Assembly (NCBI GenBank): GCA_016296635.1
Contig: JAEDIZ010000058.1
Location: 1 to 12,708 of the forward strand
Reading direction: 5' to 3'
DNA from: Oscillospiraceae bacterium
GTDB taxonomy: Bacteria; Bacillota; Clostridia; Oscillospirales; Oscillospiraceae
DNA: 12,708 nucleotides
The notes beneath the pieces were generated by a model. That model searched no databases. It saw only the letters and a program-made list of their open reading frames with translations, and had not been told where the DNA came from. Each line of letters starts with the position of its first letter. The first letter of the stretch is position 1. Positions 6,737 through 12,430 of this stretch are shown here, piece by piece. Both the position numbers and the translations under genes were made by a program.

Positions 6737-8242
6737 CTATTGGATGGCAGCCATCAGGCTGTCTTCAGTAAGCCCTGCGTTGGGAACATCGCGGATCTCT
6801 CCGACGATCTGATTGTATTTGATCAGCAGGATCCTGTCGCAGTTTTCTATCATTTCTATCAGCTCCGAGGAGACAAATAATACGCCGCCGCCTTCGTCCG
6901 TAAAGCGGGAAATCGAATTTGTAATGTCTAACTTTGCATGGATGTCTACACCGTAGGTTGGGTCGTCCATCAGGAGAATCTTCGGGTTGCTTTTCAGGGC
7001 TTTACCGACAACAACTTTCTGCTGATTGCCGCCGGAGAGCTTGCTGATCACTACATTCTTTCCCGGCGTTTTGACCTTCATGGTATCAATGATGTCGTCG
7101 ACAATCTGCTTTCCTTTTTTGTCATCGATCAGCACCTTTTTCCTGGTCAGTTGTCTCAGGATCGGGAGCAGCGCGTTATCATAGAGCGTATGCATCAGGG
7201 AGAGGCCCTGGGTATGCCGGTTCTCGGGCACAAGGAATATGCCGTTTTTGATTGCATCCTTTGGCTGCTTAATCTTCAACGATTTACCCTGCAGCAATAT
7301 CTCTCCGCTCTTAAACGGATCAATTCCGTAAAGGCAGTTCATAATCTCCGTTCTGCCTGCGCCTTTCAGTCCGGCAAGACCCACTACCTCACCCGGTCTG
7401 ATCTCAAAACACAACGGCTTCTGTATAACCTTTGAAGTGATATTTTTAACTTCCAAAAGCGGCTTCTCATGGTCGTAATTGCGGTAGGGGCGGCTTTTCC
7501 TTGCCTGGAAGCCCGTCTCACCAAGCATTTGGGCTATGACTTCCGTCAGGGACGTATCCTGAATGGGCTTCGCCATGCAGGTCTTACCGTCCCGGATGAT
7601 TGTCACGCTGTCGCAGTTGTCCATAATGTGCTGAAGGTGATGTGTGCTGATCACGATGGAATAGCCTTTCTCCTTCAGCTTCGTGATTATTTCAAAAAAC
7701 TTGACTGTGGCCTCCGCATCAAGCGCTGCAGTAGGCTCATCCATCAAAATAATTTTCGTATTCTTCATGATCGCTTTTGCGATCTCAACCATCTGCATAT
7801 CACCGGTGGAAAGGTTCTTAACCTTTTCGCGCGGGTCGATGTGGATGTCCATAGAATCAAAAAACGCCTTCGTTTTCTCAATACATGAGGTATCAGCAAT
7901 CAGGCCGCGGCGGATCGGCTCAGAGTTAAGAAAGATGTTTTCCGCAACCGTCATCTCTCCTACCAAGCTGTAGTCCTGATAGATCATAGCTACCGTATGC
8001 TCGCGCTCTTTGACCGTTACCGATCTGTCGATCATATTTCCAAAGAAGCTGACCGTACCGCTTGTCTGCGTATATACGCCATTGATGATTTTCATCAGCG
8101 TGCTTTTGCCGGCACCGTTTTTTCCTACCAGACCCATTACCTGGCCCTGCCTGAGGAAAAAATCAGCTTTGTCCAATGCACGGACTCCGGAGAATTCCAT
8201 CACGATCTCTCTCATCTCGATTGCGTAGATTTCTTCCGGCAT
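6737..8242 (-). CDS. Sugar ABC transporter ATPase, RbsA-type double NBD
   Basis: This 501-residue protein contains two fused nucleotide-binding domains, as in RbsA/MglA/XylG. NBD1 has Walker A GKNGAGKS (40-47), Q-loop IYQD (87-90), signature LSTGD (144-148), Walker B IILMDEP (164-170) and switch His201. NBD2 has a degenerate Walker A GLKGAGRT (291-298), signature LSGGNQ (402-407), and Walker B ILLMDDP (422-428) where the usual catalytic Glu is Asp427. It also has SSE in place of the switch His, as is usual in RbsA NBD2. NBD1 is probably the main hydrolytic site. ATG 8242 is chosen because GAGGTGA lies 5 bases upstream; a GTG at 8251 would overlap that site. The gene is separated from the binding-protein gene by 423 bases of hairpins, and one hairpin repeat ends 5 bases before its ribosome binding site. 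Confidence 0.93.
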   Translation of the reverse strand: MPEEIYAIEMREIVMEFSGVRALDKADFFLRQGQVMGLVGKNGAGKSTLMKIINGVYTQTSGTVSFFGNMIDRSVTVKEREHTVAMIYQDYSLVGEMTVAENIFLNSEPIRRGLIADTSCIEKTKAFFDSMDIHIDPREKVKNLSTGDMQMVEIAKAIMKNTKIILMDEPTAALDAEATVKFFEIITKLKEKGYSIVISTHHLQHIMDNCDSVTIIRDGKTCMAKPIQDTSLTEVIAQMLGETGFQARKSRPYRNYDHEKPLLEVKNITSKVIQKPLCFEIRPGEVVGLAGLKGAGRTEIMNCLYGIDPFKSGEILLQGKSLKIKQPKDAIKNGIFLVPENRHTQGLSLMHTLYDNALLPILRQLTRKKVLIDDKKGKQIVDDIIDTMKVKTPGKNVVISKLSGGNQQKVVVGKALKSNPKILLMDDPTYGVDIHAKLDITNSISRFTDEGGGVLFVSSELIEMIENCDRILLIKYNQIVGEIRDVPNAGLTEDSLMAAIQ

Positions 8243-8259
8243 AAATATCACCTCATTTC

Positions 8260-8299
8260 ATACTAAAAACCGATTAAAATATTCATTTTAATCGGTTTT
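8260..8299. repeat. 40-base hairpin repeat, copy B (5' of the ATPase gene)
   Basis: This copy is in the same orientation as 184-223 and has two mismatches to it. Its 15-base arms (AAAACCGATTAAAAT and complement) pair perfectly around ATTC; both differences from copy A are in or next to the stem and improve the inner pairing. It lies immediately 5' of the ATPase ribosome binding site on the minus strand. It could act as a partial terminator within the operon, a 3'-end stabiliser for the upstream mRNA segment, or an occluder of ribosome entry. Confidence 0.8.
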
Positions 8300-8651
8300 C
8301 AACGCCGTACCGGCGTTGCATTTTCGCGATGATAATGTAAGCATCGCGAAAATACGTCTCGTACCAATCACGGTATCGCAATTAAAATGTGCGTTGCACA
8401 TTTTAATTGGTGATTGGTATCAGAATACTTCTTCCTCTGAAGGGGGCAAAAAGGCGGGCAGTTTTCAGCAAAGCCACCTTTTTCGATCAGGTTGCCGGAT
8501 GAGTACGATCTCATCCGGCAACCTGGCGCGGAAAATCATACCAGAAGCTGATAAAAAGGCTTAAAACCTTTTTATAGCGCCGGAGGCGCGTCAGATTCTG
8601 CATGAGGCGTCACAGCGTGCCTTAAGCACGATGTGAGTGTGCGTAGCACAC
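8300..8651. repeat. Array of eight further consecutive hairpins filling the gap between transporter genes
   Basis: This gene-free stretch is almost all inverted repeats: 8300-8318 (8-base stem); 8320-8353 (12-base stem, ATTTTCGCGATG); 8362-8419 (14-base plus 10-base stems separated by a 7-base one-sided bulge); 8488-8525 (perfect 16-base stem, CAGGTTGCCGGATGAG); 8551-8575 (9-base A/T-rich stem, terminator-like on both strands); 8577-8589 (5-base GC stem); 8610-8636 (11-base stem with one mismatch); 8637-8651 (6-base stem). The only sizeable unstructured part is about 8420-8487. Sequences of different stems are unrelated, so this is not a CRISPR array or a tandem repeat. Its position after the binding-protein gene recalls the malE-malF intergenic REP elements, which protect upstream mRNA. 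Confidence 0.8.
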
Positions 8652-8674
8652 GGGTTTCTTGATTAAACTTTTTA

Positions 8675-9856
8675 TCAGTTGTTATTCAGTGCCTCAATAA
8701 CCTCTGCGGGAGCTTCAATACCAAGAGAGGTCTTGTAGCCTTCCAGCAGATTCTCACGGGTAACCTTGAAGGAAGGAGACGTCACATACGCCGGGCACTC
8801 CTTGCCGATGCAGCCGTATGCGGCCATCAGCGCGCGGCCGAAGCCCATGGCATAGGGCATATCGCAGGCAATACCAACAATGTTGCCGCCCTGCGCCATA
8901 TCCAATGCGCAGGTGGAGTCAAGGTCCATAGTGACAATTTTGATGTCGCTGCGGCCAAGGGCCTTCACGGTCTGCAAAACATCGATGCAGGGGGAGGAAT
9001 AGGAAACAAAGATGCCCTTAACATCGGGATACTTCGTAATCAGAGCTGAAGCGACCTGACCTGCTTCGCTCGCAGTGGAGAAGCCGCCGACTTCTACAAC
9101 GTTGATATTGGGGTACTTCTCCGCGATGGTGTCAAGGAACGCCTGATCGCGGGTGTTGCAGACATAGTTCACGTCTGCGACAGTGATCGCAAGAATATCA
9201 CCTTCGCCGCCGATTGCATCTGCCATCATTTCGGCACTGTCGATGCCCATGTCAACGATGGAGTCGGTAATCGCACCAACATATTCCTTTCCAGCAGTGT
9301 AGCCAGTAGGAACGTTGCTCATGAAGGTCAGCTTTACGCCAGCCTGCCACAGCGGGTCAAAGGTGGGAGCGCAGACGTCAAGGTCCTGCGGCTGGCAGGA
9401 TACGATGTCGGGATTCAGCGCAGCAAAAGACTCCATGTTTGCTTTCTGCGTGATGGGGTCCAGGTCACAGCAGCCCTGGCCGACGATTTTAATGTTCATG
9501 GCTTCACAGGCCTCTGTGAAACCGATCAGGTTTGCGTTGTCCCATTCACTTGCGTTGATCAGCTCAAAGCAGGCCGTCAGGTTCATGGAGCGGACCTGTG
9601 CAAGCTCGTCCGGCGTCAGTTCAAGTTCGGTGTACCATGTGGCAGTCTTTCCGTCAGGGCCAAAAGTAGTGATCTCTTCAGGGGCGGGGATCGGGTCAGC
9701 AAAGGTCAGACCTTCCGTCAGAACTTCCGGCTGCTCTGTCGTCGGGCTGTTCTGTTCTTCAGTCTGCGCGGGGGTAGGTTCTTCCTGACCGTTACAGCCG
9801 CAGAACAGAGCTGCAACCAGCGTCAGGACCAGAATCAATGCGATAAGTTTTTTCAT
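8675..9856 (-). CDS. Sugar-binding lipoprotein of the ABC importer (periplasmic-binding-protein 1/4 fold)
   Basis: This 393-residue precursor starts MKKLIALILVLTLVAALFCGC, a lipoprotein signal peptide with the likely lipidated residue Cys21. A Pro/Glu/Thr-rich linker follows (about residues 22-50), typical of Gram-positive binding lipoproteins. The mature part has the RbsB-like two-domain organisation, including repeated stretches such as AAKYPDVKGIFVSY-type strand/helix units and a C-terminal GIACDMPYAMGFGRALMAA helix. The protein should be anchored outside the membrane and deliver ligand to the permease. ATG 9856 is chosen: GGAGGAG sits 6 bases upstream, whereas the ATG at 9871 overlaps that site. 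The gene ends with tandem TGA TAA stops and is followed by the hairpin array. It lies 64 bases after the regulator gene. Confidence 0.93.
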   Translation of the reverse strand: MKKLIALILVLTLVAALFCGCNGQEEPTPAQTEEQNSPTTEQPEVLTEGLTFADPIPAPEEITTFGPDGKTATWYTELELTPDELAQVRSMNLTACFELINASEWDNANLIGFTEACEAMNIKIVGQGCCDLDPITQKANMESFAALNPDIVSCQPQDLDVCAPTFDPLWQAGVKLTFMSNVPTGYTAGKEYVGAITDSIVDMGIDSAEMMADAIGGEGDILAITVADVNYVCNTRDQAFLDTIAEKYPNINVVEVGGFSTASEAGQVASALITKYPDVKGIFVSYSSPCIDVLQTVKALGRSDIKIVTMDLDSTCALDMAQGGNIVGIACDMPYAMGFGRALMAAYGCIGKECPAYVTSPSFKVTRENLLEGYKTSLGIEAPAEVIEALNNN

Positions 9857-9920
9857 TGATTTCTCCTCCATTCAAAAATTTCTGATTTTTATGTGCACTG
9901 CAGATGCAGAATACACCTTT

Positions 9921-10664
9921 TTAATCCTTCTTAATGATCTGATTGAATGTGTACTTTTCCGCGTTATAAGTCATCTTTACATACTCAACCGGAAATGTCT
10001 CCATCGGCTTGCTCTTCAGATAGCCGTACGTCAGCCGCTCAACATGAAGAACGGGTGCGCCCTTTGGTATCTCCAGATGCTTGCTCTCACGCATATTGGC
10101 AAGGCGACATTCCACACGTTCCTTGGCATAGACGATCACGATCCCGTAATCCTGTTCAAGATACTCGTAGAATGAATGGTTTTTTGCCAGATTCATATCC
10201 AAATGCGGCACGAGAAAGGTCGGGATGCAGTTGATCTCCGTTACAATCGGTGCGCCATTGGCCAGGCGGATGCGTTCCAGCCGCCATACCGGCTGGTCGC
10301 TGCTGATCTGCAGTTTGTTGGCCGTTTTCATCGCCGGAAGCTCTTTATCGATTGATACGACCTGATTCCGAACCTGATAGCCCAAATCGTTCATTTCCTG
10401 CGTAAAGCTCAGCAGACGGCGCGGGCCGCTCTCAAGCTTCATATGCGCCACAAAGGTTCCTTTACCGGGGCATCGGATCAAGTATCCCTCCTGAGCAAGT
10501 TCCTTTAGCGCAAGCCGCACCGTCGTACGGCTGATGTTAAAATCGCTTTGAAGCTGGTTTTCTGACGGGAGAAGGGAGCCGGGTTGGTATTCGCCGTCCT
10601 CGATCCATTTCAGGATCGTTTGCTTCAGCTGATAATACAGTGTCTTTTTTGTGGAAAAACTCAT
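9921..10664 (-). CDS. GntR-family transcriptional regulator, HutC/UTRA subfamily
   Basis: This 247-residue protein has an N-terminal winged helix-turn-helix (about 5-75), with PSENQLQSDFNISRTTVRLAL as helix-turn-helix, the conserved LAQEGYL and the wing GKGTFVA. The remainder is a UTRA ligand-binding domain, with FTQEMNDLGY, WRLERIRLANGAPIVTE, the Pro-rich INCIPTFLVP stretch and LHVERLTYG. UTRA regulators usually bind phosphorylated sugars or small metabolites and release operators when loaded. As first gene of the operon it probably represses it autogenously, responding to the imported sugar or a phosphorylated intermediate. The ATG has a GAAGGAGG site 7 bases upstream. UTRA domains such as that of NagR/YvoA bind amino-sugar phosphates, which would agree with the NagB homologue downstream, but this is only suggestive. 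Confidence 0.93.
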   Translation of the reverse strand: MSFSTKKTLYYQLKQTILKWIEDGEYQPGSLLPSENQLQSDFNISRTTVRLALKELAQEGYLIRCPGKGTFVAHMKLESGPRRLLSFTQEMNDLGYQVRNQVVSIDKELPAMKTANKLQISSDQPVWRLERIRLANGAPIVTEINCIPTFLVPHLDMNLAKNHSFYEYLEQDYGIVIVYAKERVECRLANMRESKHLEIPKGAPVLHVERLTYGYLKSKPMETFPVEYVKMTYNAEKYTFNQIIKKD

Positions 10665-10725
10665 GATTCCGCCTCCTTCGCGGACAGAAACGTGTCAAAA
10701 AGAGTCATATTTTGAATATTAAATG

Positions 10726-10756
10726 AATATAATTCATGCTGCGCGATTGCGTTCAA
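10726..10756 (-). promoter_or_regulatory. Candidate operon promoter with a palindrome over the -10
   Basis: On the minus strand TTGAAC (10756-10751) is followed after 19 bases by TATATT (10731-10726), about 62 bases before the regulator ATG. The spacing is longer than ideal. The -10 sits inside the perfect inverted repeat ATGAAT-TAT-ATTCAT (10723-10737), a possible repressor site for the GntR protein. A perfect TTGACA at 10698-10693 has no matching -10 before the gene and was not preferred. Confidence 0.35.
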
Positions 10757-10900
10757 TGCTTATCTCTATTTGCATACTATCACCTTTATTTCGATTTTTC
10801 AAGAGCTTTTTTGGCGTTTTATTACAATTTTTTGCCATTTTTTGCTATAATTTTATATCATTTTATCATACCTGTCCGGAGAATCCAGATGCTTCAAAAA

Positions 10901-11093
10901 GATACATTTCCAATACCATTATTTGTAAATCTGTATATTTATACAATTGTTCAGTATAATCAGCGTATAAATATCTGTAAAAGCACTTTAAGCGGGCACT
11001 TTCGAGTAATGAAATGTATTGCAGATTGTACTTTCTGCGAGAGCAAAAAAGATACATTTCAAAATACGGCGCAGCAAAAAACTGATACATTTC
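10901..11093. repeat. Repeated GATACATTTC motif in AT-rich divergent intergenic region
   Basis: The ten bases GATACATTTC occur at 10901-10910, 11051-11060 and 11084-11093, and ATACATTTC occurs on the opposite strand at 11019-11011. The first two copies share more flank, a run of five or six A before and an AATAC shortly after. The last two are spaced 33 bases start to start, close to three helical turns. A 14-base palindrome TGTATATTTATACA lies at 10932-10945. The 680 bases between the regulator (10664) and the next gene (11345) hold no convincing protein; the open frames here are low complexity and AT-rich. A regulatory role of the motifs is inference. Confidence 0.45.
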
Positions 11094-11184
11094 AATAACA
11101 TTTCGAAAGAATTTTTTTCTGCGCAAATCTTTCTATTTCTCTGTGGTCCCCCCTGTGAAAGCCCTGCACCCATGCGTTGCACAG

Positions 11185-11211
11185 TTTCGATATTTTGTCC
11201 TAATATCGAAA
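11185..11211. promoter_or_regulatory. Perfect 10-base inverted repeat upstream of the forward promoter
   Basis: TTTCGATATT (11185-11194) and AATATCGAAA (11202-11211) form a perfect 10-base stem around a 7-base spacer. It ends 17 bases before the -35 box of the promoter at 11229. It lacks a downstream T-tract on either strand, so an operator for the small membrane protein gene is more likely than a terminator. Confidence 0.4.
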
Positions 11212-11228
11212 AAAGCAGCTTTCCCAGC

Positions 11229-11256
11229 TTTACTTTTCACCGGAACGTACTATAAT
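11229..11256 (+). promoter_or_regulatory. Forward promoter for the small membrane protein gene
   Basis: TTTACT (11229-11234), 16-base spacer, perfect TATAAT (11251-11256). Transcription would start near 11263, leaving an untranslated leader of about 80 bases. The leader contains a GC-rich hairpin (GGAGGG with CCCTCC, about 11283-11299). Confidence 0.6.
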
Positions 11257-11344
11257 AGGTATAGAGAAATCAGAGCGGGGGAGGGCTCCTCCCTCCGAAG
11301 CGTCCGGTTTGTCAGAATACATATAGAGAAAGGAAGTCCATCGT

Positions 11345-11602
11345 ATGCTGTCTTTGCTTTTGGCCGTCGCCGGTATTGTCACCACGCTGATCCACTATGC
11401 CAACCACGGGATCGTCATGGGCATCATCTCGGCGGTCTTGCTGTTCGTGTCCTTTGTTCTGGGAACCATGGGCATGAAAAAGCAGGAGAAAAACGGAGGT
11501 CTCAAGACCAATATGTTCAATCCTGCCCTGCTGGGTCACGGGATCTCTTCCGTGGTTCTGATCGTCTGCGGCATTATGTGCGCCATCGCCAACATCCGTT
11601 AA
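11345..11602 (+). CDS. Small three-helix membrane protein, function unknown
   Basis: This 85-residue protein has three likely transmembrane segments at about 2-17, 22-43 and 66-83. They are separated by a short loop (HYANHG) and a positively charged, probably cytoplasmic loop (about 45-57, MKKQEKNGGLK). I do not recognise a specific family; it resembles the many small uncharacterised integral membrane proteins of Clostridia. There is an AAAGGAA ribosome binding site 9 bases before ATG, a good promoter upstream and a strong terminator 32 bases after the stop, so it is a single-gene transcription unit. These signals support it over the longer overlapping frame at 11143-11769, which would run through the terminator. 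Confidence 0.75.
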   Translation: MLSLLLAVAGIVTTLIHYANHGIVMGIISAVLLFVSFVLGTMGMKKQEKNGGLKTNMFNPALLGHGISSVVLIVCGIMCAIANIR

Positions 11603-11633
11603 GCGGAAATTCTCGCTTCAAAGCAGAACAAAT

Positions 11634-11677
11634 GCACCGGCTTCCGACCGTAAAAGGTCGGAAGCCGGTGCGTTTTT
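11634..11677 (+). terminator. Intrinsic terminator of the small membrane protein gene
   Basis: A perfect 16-base stem (GCACCGGCTTCCGACC, 11634-11649, with 11656-11671) closes a 6-base loop (GTAAAA). It is followed by G and five T (11673-11677). Confidence 0.92.
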
Positions 11678-11743
11678 GCAGTCCACTCTACTTCTCCTCT
11701 CATTCGTCCCAACTGCGGGTGACTTTCATCCGCAGGGCAGGGC

Positions 11744-11772
11744 TTGACGGGCCGGGCCGCCGATGGTAGAAT
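11744..11772 (+). promoter_or_regulatory. Near-consensus sigma-A promoter for the DUF2284 gene
   Basis: TTGACG (11744-11749), exactly 17 bases, TAGAAT (11767-11772). Transcription would start near 11779, giving a leader of about 24 bases with an AGGGAG ribosome binding site 7 bases before the ATG. The spacer is strikingly GC-rich. Confidence 0.7.
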
Positions 11773-11802
11773 ACAGATAGAATTGATATAGGGAGCTTCA
11801 CT

Positions 11803-12333
11803 ATGGATTTGAAAGAAATGGCATACGCGGAGGGCTTTGCCGACGCAGCGATCATCCCTACGGCGCAAATTCCCTTCAACGAGGTTTTCCGCGAATTCTG
11901 CGCCGAAAATCTCTGCGGCCAGTACGGCGTGAATTACGCCTGTCCGCCGGACAGCGGCACCTTCTGCCAGATGCGGGATCGTGTCCTGGCCAAAAACCAG
12001 GCACTTGTCCTGCAGACCCTCTGGGATATTTCCGACTACTCGGACAAGGACGCCATCCGTCAGGCCAAAGCGGCCCACAATGCCGCCATGCTCCGCCTGA
12101 AAAAGCAAATGGCCGCCGGCGGTATTCCCAGCCTCATGGCAGGTGCCAGCGGCTGCGCCCTTTGCTCCCCGTGTCAGAAGCAGGAGGGCAAGCCCTGCCG
12201 CTTCCCCGAGGACCGCTACTCCTGTATGTCCGCCTACTGTGTCTTCGTCAAAGAGCTTGCCGACCGCTGCGGCATGGAATACAGCGGAGATCCCGGCGAG
12301 GTTGCCTTCTTCGGGATGCTCCTCTTCGACTGA
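11803..12333 (+). CDS. DUF2284 cysteine-rich predicted metal-binding protein
   Basis: This 176-residue cytosolic protein matches the DUF2284 family by its cysteine pattern. The N-terminal cluster is Cys33, Cys38, Cys47 (in YACPP) and Cys55; the C-terminal cluster is Cys118, Cys121, Cys124 (CALCSPC), Cys132 (in PCRFP), Cys141 and Cys146. The CxxCxxC stretch followed by a further Cys next to Pro resembles a [4Fe-4S] ligand set, so iron-sulfur binding is plausible. The biochemical role is not known. The gene is transcribed alone from a near-consensus promoter and ends before a large hairpin terminator. Its base composition is clearly more GC-rich than that of the sugar operon. Confidence 0.88.
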   Translation: MDLKEMAYAEGFADAAIIPTAQIPFNEVFREFCAENLCGQYGVNYACPPDSGTFCQMRDRVLAKNQALVLQTLWDISDYSDKDAIRQAKAAHNAAMLRLKKQMAAGGIPSLMAGASGCALCSPCQKQEGKPCRFPEDRYSCMSAYCVFVKELADRCGMEYSGDPGEVAFFGMLLFD

Positions 12334-12355
12334 TTTTCCTCTATTGTATCATAAT

Positions 12356-12405
12356 GACCCCCGGCGGCACCCGTGGAACCTTGTCCACAGATGCCGCCGG
12401 GGGTC
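12356..12405. terminator. Intrinsic terminator between convergent genes
   Basis: A perfect 14-base GC-rich stem (GACCCCCGGCGGCA, 12356-12369, with 12392-12405) encloses a second 5-base stem (GTGGA/TCCAC). The forward side is followed by TTATTCTCTTT, a T-rich tail suitable for the DUF2284 transcript; the reverse side has a poorer tail (ATTATGATAC). It may serve both convergent genes. Confidence 0.8.
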
Positions 12406-12430
12406 TTATTCTCTTTCCGGTGTGGTAGGA

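Noticed and set aside
8260..8651. Possible CRISPR array
   Set aside because: The hairpin units differ from each other in sequence and length and there are no constant direct repeats with regular spacers; no cas genes are present.
10693..10698. Perfect TTGACA on the minus strand upstream of the regulator gene as the operon -35
   Set aside because: No -10-like hexamer lies 16-18 bases downstream; that position is occupied by the ribosome binding site.
10736..11126. Forward and reverse open frames in the AT-rich intergenic region, including one with repeated EMYLF-like peptides
   Set aside because: The peptide repeats simply reflect the repeated GATACATTTC DNA motif. The frames are Phe/Tyr/Ile-rich with no good ribosome binding sites.
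11143..11769. Long forward open frame (208 codons) overlapping the small membrane protein gene
   Set aside because: It runs through a promoter, a leader hairpin and a strong intrinsic terminator, has a composition like a shifted frame of GC-rich DNA and resembles no protein family.
11599..12108. Reverse open frame of 169 codons opposite the DUF2284 gene
   Set aside because: It is antisense to a recognised family gene with its own promoter and ribosome binding site, and crosses the terminator at 11634-11677.
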